Under the pieces are notes generated by a model that did not search any database, was not told the DNA's origin, and was given only the letters and a program-made list of their open reading frames with translations. Positions 1 to 5,554 of a DNA stretch of 38,773 bases are shown here, one piece after another. The translations under genes were made by a program, and so were the position numbers. The stretch is from Rhodospirillales bacterium. GTDB taxonomy: Bacteria > Pseudomonadota > Alphaproteobacteria > Rhodospirillales > Defluviicoccaceae. Each line of letters opens with the position of its first letter. Position 1 is the stretch's first letter. The DNA lies in contig JADJRE010000026.1 in assembly GCA_016712375.1 (NCBI GenBank), forward strand, positions 1 to 38,773. The letters are read 5' to 3'.

Positions 1-46
1 ACGAACCTTCGGCGAACCCTGGAACAGGTACACGAATACCGGAGGT
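1..46 (+). repeat. Dispersed repeat, family A
   Basis: Contains the family A signature 'ACACGAATACCGGAGG' preceded by 'ACGAACCTTCGGCGAACC'. A longer version of the same unit lies at 1241-1322. The repeat lies directly upstream of the gene at 52 and supplies its GGAGG ribosome binding site. If the genome is circular it also encodes the last 15 codons of the glycosyltransferase-like gene entering from 38773. Confidence 0.75.
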
Positions 47-51
47 GAGTG

Positions 52-222
52 ATGCAGGTGGTGATGTTGACGCGGTACAGCCCGGCAAAGGGGCAGCGGT
101 TGGAGCGCGGCGCGGTCGTCGATCTTGAGGATGAGGTGGCGATCGATATGATCCAGCGTGGGCTGGCGGAGCCGGTGGCGCCCAAGATCGAACGGGCGGT
201 GGGTGCAGGACAAAAGGTCTGA
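52..222 (+). CDS. Small head-region protein of unknown function (56 aa)
   Basis: Starts at an ATG six bases after GGAGG and runs 56 codons to TGA at 220-222. The sequence begins MQVVMLTRYSPAKGQRLERG and has the 'sequence element then RGLAEPV' pattern (an Ile-Gln-Arg-Gly-Leu-Ala-Glu-Pro stretch near residue 34) that I associate with small proteins placed between the major capsid protein and the head-tail connector in siphoviruses. Its role there is not known to me; a head or connector accessory role is an inference from position only. Neighbours are the capsid and glycosyltransferase genes (via the circular junction) and the connector at 654. Confidence 0.6.
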   Translation: MQVVMLTRYSPAKGQRLERGAVVDLEDEVAIDMIQRGLAEPVAPKIERAVGAGQKV

Positions 223-262
223 ACCACGGATGATACGGATTATGGGATTACACAGATCATCT
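221..262 (+). repeat. Dispersed repeat, family C
   Basis: 'GAACCACGGATGATACGG' followed by 'ATTATGGGATTACACAGATC'. A second, longer member is at 35497-35572. The repeat overlaps the possible upstream starts (230, 242) of the next gene, so the first residues of that protein may be repeat-derived. Confidence 0.7.
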
Positions 263-568
263 ATTGCTGCGTTGGCGCTGGCGGTGATTGTGGCGGGCGA
301 GACGCCTGGCTGCCCGTTTGTCGCCAAGGCCGCGGCGGTGCAGGTGGCCAGCAACCGGGTCGAGGCGGGCATCGATGGCGGGTGGTATGGCGCGGGCGAG
401 CCGGGGCTGGATGACTGGCTGGCGGTGATGGTGGCCAGCGATGTGCCGGACCTGGTGGACGGGGCGCTGTATTTCATCGGGCCGGGCGATGCCACGCGGA
501 TGCCGTGGCTGCAGGAGCGCACGGGCCGGTGGGTGTGCGATGGGACGTGGGTCGAGAGTTGGCGGTGA
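242..568 (+). CDS. SleB/CwlJ-like cell-wall hydrolase homologue, copy 1 (no clear export signal)
   Basis: From the ATG at 242 the protein is 108 aa; an in-frame ATG at 230 is also possible, but the stretch before the domain is encoded by a family C repeat. The core reads VAGETPGCPF, then an NR-x-EAGIDGGW segment, a DDWLAV segment, GALYFIGPGDA and MPWL. This order fits the SleB/CwlJ (Hydrolase_2) fold, in which the Glu of the 'A-G-E' element is the catalytic candidate. It is clearly paralogous to the protein at 13719-14087 (same blocks, same Cys positions) but lacks that copy's long hydrophobic N-terminus. It sits inside the head gene cluster, so it may be virion-associated or a cytoplasmic lysin needing a holin. 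The family assignment is tentative; the paralogy is certain. Confidence 0.55.
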   Translation: MGLHRSSIAALALAVIVAGETPGCPFVAKAAAVQVASNRVEAGIDGGWYGAGEPGLDDWLAVMVASDVPDLVDGALYFIGPGDATRMPWLQERTGRWVCDGTWVESWR

Positions 569-653
569 TTTCTCCCTCTCTCTATCTCTCTCCCGCTGGG
601 AGAGAGGACCGGAGGCGGAGGCCGGATGTGTTTCCTGAGAAACTGAGGTTTGC
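569..653 (+). repeat. Dispersed repeat, family E hairpin
   Basis: A pyrimidine-rich stretch leads into the hairpin CTCTCTCCC-gct-GGGAGAGAG (86-94 / 98-106 counted from 500) and then GGACCGGAGGCGGAGG. A related hairpin is at 33338-33358. No gene is visible in this gap; the repeat fills it between two co-oriented genes. Confidence 0.7.
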
Positions 654-1235
654 ATGGCGCTGATACTGTTGACGGGGCCGACTAGCGAGCCGGTGACGCT
701 CGATGAGGCGAAGACGCATCTTCGGGTGGACATCGACGAGGATGATGATCTGATCGAGGCGCTGGTGGCGACGGCGCGCGAGCATCTGGAGACGATCAGC
801 CGGCCGCGGGTGGCGATGGTGGAACAGACGTGGCGCTATGTGGCGGACGAATGGCCACCGTCGAGCAAGCTGGAGTTACGGCCGTATCCTCTGCGTTCGG
901 TGGAGTCGATCAGCTATACGGACGCGGCGGGCGCGGCGACTGCCGTTTCGTCTGGTGATTACATTGTGGATACGACGAGCAGGCCGGGGCGGGTGGTGAT
1001 GCGCAACGGCTGGCCAGCGGCGACGCTGCGGGAGATCAACGGTCTGGCGATTGAGTTCAAGGCCGGGTATGGCACGGACGCGGCGGCGGTGCCGCTGCCG
1101 TTGCGCCAGGCGGTTCTACTGTTGACGAGCCACTGGTATGAGACGCGTGAGCCGGTGCTGACGTCAGGCGCGGTGGGCAAAGAGATCCCGCTGACGGTGA
1201 AGGCGCTGTTTGCTTCGTGGCGGCAGGATGTGTGA
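654..1235 (+). CDS. Phage head-tail connector, phiE125 gp8 / gp6-like
   Basis: 193 aa, starting MALILLTGPTSEPVTLDEAK. The N-terminal 'PVTLDEAKTHLRVD' helix, the acidic patch EDDDLIEAL, the central 'WPPSSKLELRPYPLRSVES' strand and the C-terminal 'FKAGYG' and 'PLPLRQAVLLL' helices are the usual pattern of the phiE125 gp8/HK97 gp6 connector family, at the usual length of about 190 residues. These proteins form the ring under the portal in the HK97-type neck. It is followed by a head-tail joining protein, a gp10-like protein and a tail completion protein, the standard siphovirus order. The ATG has only a modest Shine-Dalgarno (a 'TGAGG' five bases upstream). Confidence 0.85.
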   Translation: MALILLTGPTSEPVTLDEAKTHLRVDIDEDDDLIEALVATAREHLETISRPRVAMVEQTWRYVADEWPPSSKLELRPYPLRSVESISYTDAAGAATAVSSGDYIVDTTSRPGRVVMRNGWPAATLREINGLAIEFKAGYGTDAAAVPLPLRQAVLLLTSHWYETREPVLTSGAVGKEIPLTVKALFASWRQDV

Positions 1236-1240
1236 GGATC

Positions 1241-1322
1241 CACGCCGTCCACGAACCTTCGGCGAACCATGGCCAGGGCGCCGGGCGAACAGGTACACGA
1301 ATGCTGAGCGGAGCGGAATGGA
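1241..1322 (+). repeat. Dispersed repeat, family A (long form)
   Basis: 'CCACGCCGTCCACGAACC' then 'TTCGGCGAACC', 'GGCCAGGGCGCC', 'GCGAACAGGTACACGAATG'. The inner 'GGCCAGGGCGCC...GCGAACAGGT' module also occurs in the family C copy at 35497, so families A and C share a mobile middle segment. Confidence 0.7.
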
Positions 1323-1335
1323 AGCGGAGTGAGTG

Positions 1336-1658
1336 ATGCAGGCTGGTAAACTGCGACATCGGGCGAAGATCAAGAGCCGGTAGATGCGCAGAACGGGCTG
1401 GGTGAGATGATCCGGGCCTGGTCGACGGTGGCCACGGTGTGGGCGGCGGTGGAGCCGCTGCGCGGCCGCGAGATGTTCGACGCTGCGCAGGTGCAGGCGG
1501 AAATCTCGCATCGGGTGCGGATGCGTTTTTACGACGGGGTGTCTTCGCAGATGCGAGTGTTGTTTGACGGGCGCGTGTTGCAGATCCAGTCGGTGATCGA
1601 TGTGGATGAGCGGCGCCGGGAGTTGCAGTTGATGTGCCGGGAGATGCCCGATGCATGA
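1336..1658 (+). CDS. Phage head-tail joining protein (head closure), interrupted by one frameshift
   Basis: The gene starts at ATG 1336 (MQAGKLRHRAKIKS) behind GGAGTGAGTG. It reaches a stop after 15 codons, but the family sequence continues one frame over from 1380: PVDAQNG, then RAWSTVATVWAAVEPLRGRE, a 'QAEISHRVRMRFYDGV' segment and 'LQIQSVIDVDERRRELQLMC'. These blocks are typical of the Phage_H_T_join family (head closure, about 107 aa), which seals the neck between connector and tail terminator. Restoring one C at 1377-1378 (CC to CCC) gives a normal protein, so I read the break as a base lost from a C run rather than a real pseudogene. Lies between the gp6-like connector and the gp10-like gene. 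Confidence 0.8.
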
Positions 1659-1693
1659 CAACGGATTTGGGAACGGATGAACGGATTGCGGAG
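1657..1693 (+). repeat. Dispersed repeat, family B
   Basis: 'CAACGGATTTGGGAACGG' then 'ATGAACGGATTGCGGAGATG'. It fills the gap between two genes and ends on the GGAG that serves the ATG at 1694. Other copies are at 29742, 33134, 34604 and 37391. Confidence 0.75.
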
Positions 1694-2143
1694 ATGAGCG
1701 GAGACCGGATCGAGGTGACGCTGGAGGGCGGCGAGGAGCGCGGCGCGCTGCGCGCTGGACGGTGGCGTGAAGGCGGCGCTGCGGGCCGCGATGCTGGCGG
1801 CCTTCGGCCCGGTGGTGGATACGGCGAATGCGAAGGCGCCGGGGCCGCACATCGAGGCGGAGGTCGTGAGCGCGACGGAGAACCGGGTGACGGTGGCTGT
1901 CGGTCCGGACAAGGAGCACTGGTATTACCGGTTTCACGAGCGGGGCGCGGCTGCGCATGAGATCACGGGTGTGCCGCTGGTCTTCGACGGCCGGGCCGGG
2001 ATGATCCGCACGGCGAACGTGTTTCGCATCCAGGGATGGCGGCGCGGCCGTTCCTGCGGCCGGCGCTGGACGAGAAGCAGGGTGCGGCGGAGGATGCGAT
2101 GGGCGCGGTGTTGCGGGCGGCGGTGATGGCGGTCCACGAATGA
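1694..2143 (+). CDS. HK97 gp10-like neck/tail protein, interrupted by two frameshifts
   Basis: Start ATG 1694 gives MSGDRIEVTLEGGEE, the usual opening of gp10-like proteins. A first shift near 1739 moves the frame to 'LDGGVKAALRAAM', then 'ANAKAPGPHIEAEVV', 'YYRFHERGAAAHEITG' and 'VFDGRAGMIRTANV'. A second shift near 2025 moves to 'HPGMAARPFLRPALDEK', the classic gp10 C-terminal element, ending at TGA 2141-2143. The corrected length, about 150 aa, is normal for the family, which acts at the head-tail interface. Both breaks keep the similarity going in the next frame, so base-calling errors are the simplest explanation. Confidence 0.8.
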
Positions 2144-2192
2144 TGCACGAACGACGGAAGAAACCGAGTTTCTCCGAAGAAACTCGGTTTCT
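2131..2192 (+). repeat. Dispersed repeats: family A fragment plus family F perfect hairpin
   Basis: 'GTCCACGAATGATGCACG' overlaps the stop of the preceding gene. It is followed by a perfect 15-bp hairpin: AGAAACCGAGTTTCT (2159-2173), loop CCGA, AGAAACTCGGTTTCT (2178-2192). There is no T-run after it, so it is not an obvious terminator. This 'AAACCGAGTTTCT' hairpin is, from memory, a common intergenic element of some bacterial chromosomes. Confidence 0.8.
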
Positions 2193-2204
2193 GGGAATGG
2201 TGAT

Positions 2205-2591
2205 ATGAGCCTGGAGTATGCGTTGGTTGGGTATTTGCTGCGGCAGCCGGAGGTGGTGGCGCTGGTGGGCAGCCGGATCGAGCCTGTGCGCAATGTGCAG
2301 GGGTCGGTGATGCCGGCGGTGGCGTATCAGCTGATCAGCCGGCCGCAGGATTATAGCCACGACGGGCCGGGGCTGGGTGAGCCGCGGGTGCAGTTGACGA
2401 TCTCCGGGGCGACGTTCACGAGTGTGTCGGCGGTGGCCAATGCGCTGCGCCCTCTGCTGGCGGGAAAGCGGTTCACGGATCGCGACGGGGAGTACACGGC
2501 GTTCGTTGAAAACGAGGACGACGGGATTGCGCCGACGTCGGGCCAGGCCGGGTATTTCGTGCGGCGCATGGATGTGGTGATCGTGTGCTGA
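2205..2591 (+). CDS. Tail completion / tail terminator protein (DUF3168-like)
   Basis: 128 aa beginning MSLEYALVGYLLRQPEVVAL. The N-terminal helix ending in 'VALVGSRIEPVRNVQG', the 'MPAVAYQLISRPQDYSHDG' strand, the 'RVQLTISGATFTSVSAVANA' helix-strand, and a C-terminal 'RRMDVVIV' strand are the pattern of DUF3168 proteins (gpU/gp17 type), which cap the tail tube and join it to the neck. Position after the gp10-like gene and before the tail tube fits. The start has a weak ribosome binding site (GGAATGG), and the family F hairpin lies just upstream. Confidence 0.82.
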   Translation: MSLEYALVGYLLRQPEVVALVGSRIEPVRNVQGSVMPAVAYQLISRPQDYSHDGPGLGEPRVQLTISGATFTSVSAVANALRPLLAGKRFTDRDGEYTAFVENEDDGIAPTSGQAGYFVRRMDVVIVC

Positions 2592-2608
2592 GCGAGCACG
2601 GAGGTGTC

Positions 2609-2881
2609 ATGAGCAAGAAGGCGAAGGATGAGACTGAGACTCTGGACGAGGTGACGGCTGCGGAGGTGGAGGCGGTCGCTGAGGTCAAGCCGGCCAAGCC
2701 GTGGACAGAGACGACCTGGGGCACGCATGCGCGCTGGGCGTGTAGGTTGTGCCCCTTCGACACGCTGGACGGGGAAGAGGCGATGGCGGAGCATTACCTG
2801 GTGGAACATGCGCCGCCTCCTGCGCCAGCGCCAGCGCCGGTTGTGCAGGTATACGACCGGTTTGGAAATCCGGTGAGGTGA
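2609..2881 (+). CDS. Small phage protein with a C2H2-like zinc motif
   Basis: Start chosen at ATG 2609 because it follows GGAGG with good spacing; an upstream in-frame start at 2585 would overlap the previous gene and has no site. The 90-aa protein has an acidic N-terminus (KDETETLDEV), then CRLC followed 13 residues later by HYLVEH (C-x2-C-x13-H-x4-H), a plausible single zinc finger, then a Pro/Ala-rich linker and a C-terminal VQVYDRFGNPV. Its role is unknown; it lies between the tail terminator and a structural gene, so an assembly or regulatory role at the tail is possible. Confidence 0.65.
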   Translation: MSKKAKDETETLDEVTAAEVEAVAEVKPAKPWTETTWGTHARWACRLCPFDTLDGEEAMAEHYLVEHAPPPAPAPAPVVQVYDRFGNPVR

Positions 2882-2885
2882 GAGG

Positions 2886-3233
2886 ATGCCAAGGACGACT
2901 TTGACGACGACGACGGCGCCGGGCAGCAACAACTATGCCGGCGTGGCGCTGACGATGACGGTTGCGGACGTGGGCAACTTGAATGATTTCGTGGCCAGCG
3001 GGAAGGACCTGATCGTGGCGCACAACACGGGTGCGAGCACCTATACGATCACGGTGACGTCGGTGGCCGACCCGTATGGGCGCACGAAGGACATCTCGGC
3101 GGTGAACATCACGGCCGGGGCGTACATGGTGTTCGGGCCGCTGGAGGTGACGGGCTGGCTGCAGACGGACGGGAAGGTCTATCTGCAGGCGAACAACGCC
3201 TCGGTCAAGTTCGGGATCGTGCGGCTGTCGTAG
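2886..3233 (+). CDS. Putative virion structural protein (115 aa)
   Basis: Starts ATG 2886 after GAGAGG and ends TAG. The sequence is rich in Thr, Val and Asn with alternating beta pattern: VALTMTVADVGNLNDF, 'DLIVAHNTGASTYTITVTS', 'DPYGRTKDIS', 'FGPLEVTGWLQTDGKVYLQA'. It reads as a single compact beta-sandwich domain. I recall similar small proteins next to tail tube genes in siphoviruses, without a proven role; a decoration or tail-associated role is possible. No signal peptide or membrane helix. Confidence 0.6.
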   Translation: MPRTTLTTTTAPGSNNYAGVALTMTVADVGNLNDFVASGKDLIVAHNTGASTYTITVTSVADPYGRTKDISAVNITAGAYMVFGPLEVTGWLQTDGKVYLQANNASVKFGIVRLS

Positions 3234-3277
3234 CCGCAACAAGCAAACTTCTGGATTGGGATTTGGAGGATTGAGAG

Positions 3278-3712
3278 ATGGCGACAGCAGCTAAGAGTTC
3301 GTTCGGTACGTTCCTCAAGCTCGGCGATGGTGCGTCTTCGGAGACGTTCACCACGATCACCGAGGTCAAGGACATCAAGGGCCCAGCGTTGAAGCTGAGC
3401 ATAGAAGAGGTGACAAGCCACTCTTCCACGGCAGGGTGGATCGAGAAGATCGGCACGCTCCTGGAAGGCGGCACGGTGACGTTCGAGATGAACTGGATCC
3501 CGGGCCACGCGACGCAGTCGTACAGCGCGGGACTGTTGAAGGACATGGTCAACCGGACGCTGCGCAACTTCCAGTTGGTGGTGCCGGCGGCGTCGACGCT
3601 GACGTGGACGATCGCGGCGTACGTGGCCGAGTTTCAGCCGGACCTGAAGGTCAAGGGCGCGCAGGTGGTTTCGGTGACGCTGGAGCTCAGCGGCCAGCCG
3701 ACGCTGGCATAG
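3278..3712 (+). CDS. Major tail tube protein
   Basis: 144 aa, start MATAAKSSFGTFLKLGDGAS. The 'TFTTITEVKDIKGPALKLS' segment, 'EEVTSHSSTAGWIEKIGTL', 'GTVTFEMNWIPGH' and the C-terminal 'VSVTLELSGQP' match the beta-barrel pattern of siphovirus tail tube proteins (lambda gpV type), which polymerise round the tape measure. GGAGG lies 10 bases upstream. It is followed by the tail assembly chaperone pair and the tape measure, the standard order. TAG stop. Confidence 0.85.
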   Translation: MATAAKSSFGTFLKLGDGASSETFTTITEVKDIKGPALKLSIEEVTSHSSTAGWIEKIGTLLEGGTVTFEMNWIPGHATQSYSAGLLKDMVNRTLRNFQLVVPAASTLTWTIAAYVAEFQPDLKVKGAQVVSVTLELSGQPTLA

Positions 3713-3743
3713 CGAGCGTTGTGCGGCGGCGGCCAGCGGGGGT

Positions 3744-3830
3744 TGCTGCAGCAGCAACGCAGAGAGATTGCTTCGCCGCAGCGGCTCGCAATGACGGGGT
3801 GCGGCGTGCGATTCGCAATGACTATGAGAG
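3744..3830 (+). repeat. Dispersed repeat, family D, beside a short palindrome
   Basis: A perfect palindrome GTTGCTGCAGCAGCAAC (3744-3760) is followed by 'AGAGATTGCTTCGCC' and 'GCGGCTCGCAATGACGGGG', with stem ATTGC...GCAAT (3767-3792), then a second 'TTCGCAATGAC'. The same 'GATTGCTTCG...CGCAATGAC' element is at 29778-29840. It separates tail tube and chaperone genes; no gene is seen in the gap. Confidence 0.75.
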
Positions 3831-3839
3831 AGGTGAGAG

Positions 3840-4199
3840 ATGGCAGTATTGACGCGCGATCAGATCGTGCAGCAGCGCGAGCTGCAGACGGAGACGGTTC
3901 CCGTTCCGGAGTGGGGCGGGGAGGTGATCGTCCGGGCGCTGAGCGGGCGCGAGCGGGATGCCTTCGAGGCGGCGATCGTCGAGCAGAAGGGCCGCAAGGC
4001 GATTGTGAATACGCAGAACATCCGGGCGCGGCTGGTGGCCACGGCTGTGGTGGATGAAAAGGGACAGCCGATCTTCTACCCGAGCGATGTGGATCTGCTG
4101 GGCGAGCAGTCGGCGGCGGCGCTGGATCGGGTGTTCACGGTGGCCAGGCGGCTGTCGGGGATGTCTGAGGACGACGTCGAGGAACTGGCAAAAAACTGA
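3840..4199 (+). CDS. Tail assembly chaperone gpG-like
   Basis: 119 aa starting MAVLTRDQIVQQRELQTETV behind GAGAGGTGAGAG. The 'WGGEVIVRALSGRERDAFEA' motif is characteristic of this chaperone family, which coats the tape measure and recruits tail tube subunits during assembly. It ends ELAKN followed by TGA exactly on a -1 slippery heptamer (4190-4196), so most ribosomes make this short form and a minority make the gpGT fusion. Lies between tail tube and tape measure. Confidence 0.85.
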   Translation: MAVLTRDQIVQQRELQTETVPVPEWGGEVIVRALSGRERDAFEAAIVEQKGRKAIVNTQNIRARLVATAVVDEKGQPIFYPSDVDLLGEQSAAALDRVFTVARRLSGMSEDDVEELAKN

Positions 4200-4660
4200 G
4201 GTCGCGGCCAGCGCGGAGGTTCAACTTCCGGCTGGCCGCGAACCTGGGGTGGTCGGTCGAGGAGCTGCTGGACCGCATGTCGTCGGCGGAGCTGGCGGAG
4301 TGGCGGGCATACCAGAGCATCGAGATGCTGCCGGATGAGCGGATTGAGTTCCTGCTGGGGCTGCAGGCGACGCTGCTGGCCAACATCCACCGGTCGGAGG
4401 ACACTGAGCCGTTTGCGATCAATGACTTCCTGCCGTGGCTCCAGGAGGACGACGACGACGAGCCGGACGGTCTGAGCCAGGCGGATGTGATCGCCCTGGT
4501 CGAGAACTTGAATGCGGTTTTCGGAGGACGTGATGAGCGAGACGCCACCGGTAGCGGAGTTCGGGGCGACGGCGGACACGGCGCGGATGCGACTGGGCAC
4601 GACGACGACGACGGTGAACCTGCGGGCGCTGAAGACGGTGACGAGCCCGGTGCTGGCTAA
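3840..4660 (+). CDS. Tail assembly chaperone gpG-T, made by -1 programmed frameshift
   Basis: After slipping back one base at 4190-4196, reading continues LRSRPARRFNFRLAANLGWS, then 'VEELLDRMSSAELAEWRAYQ' and on to TAA at 4658-4660. 'LAANLGWSVEELLDRMSSAE' is the typical opening of the T domain, which has no start codon of its own. The fusion is about 273 aa. The final 40 residues (Asp/Gly-rich) overlap the SH3-like gene at 4533 and may not be conserved; a base error there could hide an earlier stop. Role: the T part binds the tail tube protein while the G part binds the tape measure. Confidence 0.85.
4190..4241 (+). promoter_or_regulatory. -1 ribosomal frameshift signal: A AAA AAC heptamer plus 10-bp stem-loop
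   Basis: The gpG frame reads GCA AAA AAC TGA, giving the heptamer A AAA AAC at 4190-4196, one of the most efficient -1 slippery sequences. Five bases later a perfect 10-bp stem TCGCGGCCAG (4202-4211) pairs with CTGGCCGCGA (4232-4241) across a 20-base loop, well placed to stall the ribosome. The -1 frame is open across the site. Confidence 0.9.
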
Positions 4661-4760
4661 GGTGCTGCCCGGCGTGCAGGTTTGGTGCGGCCAGCCGGAG
4701 AACGGGATGACGCCGGTCCGGCTTGAGGGCTGGATCAGCAGCGAGCTGGTGCCGAAATGA
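4533..4760 (+). CDS. Small SH3-like protein
   Basis: Start ATG 4533 follows CGGAGGACGTG. The 75-aa product starts MSETPPVAEFGATADTARMR and ends 'LEGWISSELVPK'. 'TTVNLRALKT..SPVLAKVLPGVQV' followed by 'VRLEGWIS' is the pattern of a bacterial SH3 (SH3b) domain. Such domains bind peptides or glycans; the role in a tail cluster is unknown. It overlaps the end of the gpGT frame by 128 bases and shares an ATGA overlap with the next gene, so it is translated as part of the tail operon. Confidence 0.65.
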   Translation: MSETPPVAEFGATADTARMRLGTTTTTVNLRALKTVTSPVLAKVLPGVQVWCGQPENGMTPVRLEGWISSELVPK

Positions 4761-5554
4761 AGCCGCTGGTGTCTTGCATTATGGCGACGTGGAATCGGCG
4801 GCATTTTGTGCCGCTGGCGCTGCGCTGTTTTCTCGCGCAGGATTACGACGGGCCGAGCGAGCTGGTGGTGATCGACGATGGTCCGGACCTGGTGGGGGAT
4901 TTGGTAGAGGCGGCCATCCACGCCCAGGCCGTCCGCGAATTGGACTCGAATACACGAATGCCGGAACGGAACGGCCGGAGCAGGCAGATCAGGTATGTGC
5001 ATTTGCACGGGCGGTCGAGTATTGGGGCGAAGTTCAACCTCGGGATTCGGGTGGCGCACGGCGATGTGCTGGCGCTGTGGGCGGACGACGACTGGCACGC
5101 CCCGCAACGGCTGAGCGTACAGGTGGATGCGCTGGAGCAGAGCGGGGCGCGGATGTGCGGCAGTGACCAGGTGGTCTTCGCAGATCTGCGCACGGGCGAG
5201 GCGTGGCGCTATGAGTACATCCCCCACCGGCGGACGCACTCCTACCTGGTGGGCGGGACGATGATGTTCCGGCGTTCGTTCTGGAATGAACGGCCGTTCG
5301 AGGATCGCAGCAGCGCGGAGGACAATGCGTTCATCGCCCAGCGGGGCGAGCCGTTCTGCAACATCGGCTCCGACTGGTGGTATGTGGCGACGATGCACGA
5401 TGGGAATACGAGCCCGAAGCCGCTGGAGCTGCGGCAGGGTAGCGACCAGTGGGCGCGGCTGGGGTCGCCGGCGGAGGGGTTGGTGGAAAAGTGGTGGTGG
5501 GACGCGGCCATCCACGAATTCCGCACGAATGCACGAATACCGGAGGCGGAATGA
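4757..5554 (+). CDS. Family 2-type glycosyltransferase, with in-frame repeat insertion
   Basis: 265 aa: MKPLVSCIMATWNRRHFVPL (GT-A opening), LVVIDDG, then ALWADDDWHAP (DxD metal/sugar-nucleotide motif), a 'CGSDQVVFADLRTGE' segment and 'VGGTMMFRRSFW'. These are typical of GT-A fold family 2 enzymes that transfer a sugar from a nucleotide donor. Residues of roughly 52-76 (AAIHAQAVRELDSNTRMPER) are encoded by a family A repeat, inserted exactly where family members normally pass from the first strand region to 'IRYVHL'; the C-terminal EFRTNARIPEAE is encoded by another repeat. Overlaps both neighbours by 4 bases (ATGA). Possible role: glycosylating tail or host surface. Activity with the insertion is uncertain. 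Confidence 0.78.
   Translation: MKPLVSCIMATWNRRHFVPLALRCFLAQDYDGPSELVVIDDGPDLVGDLVEAAIHAQAVRELDSNTRMPERNGRSRQIRYVHLHGRSSIGAKFNLGIRVAHGDVLALWADDDWHAPQRLSVQVDALEQSGARMCGSDQVVFADLRTGEAWRYEYIPHRRTHSYLVGGTMMFRRSFWNERPFEDRSSAEDNAFIAQRGEPFCNIGSDWWYVATMHDGNTSPKPLELRQGSDQWARLGSPAEGLVEKWWWDAAIHEFRTNARIPEAE
4911..4981 (+). repeat. Family A repeat inside a coding region
   Basis: 'GGCCATCCACGCCCAGG' then 'CCGTCCGCGAATTGG' and 'ACTCGAATACACGAATGCCGG'. It has the order of the intergenic family A elements but is read in frame through the glycosyltransferase at 4757. Confidence 0.7.
5506..5549 (+). repeat. Family A repeat at a gene junction
   Basis: 'GCGGCCATCCACGAATT' then 'CCGCACGAATGCACGAATACC' and GGAGG. 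It encodes the last residues of the glycosyltransferase and supplies the ribosome binding site of the tape measure gene at 5551. Confidence 0.75.
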
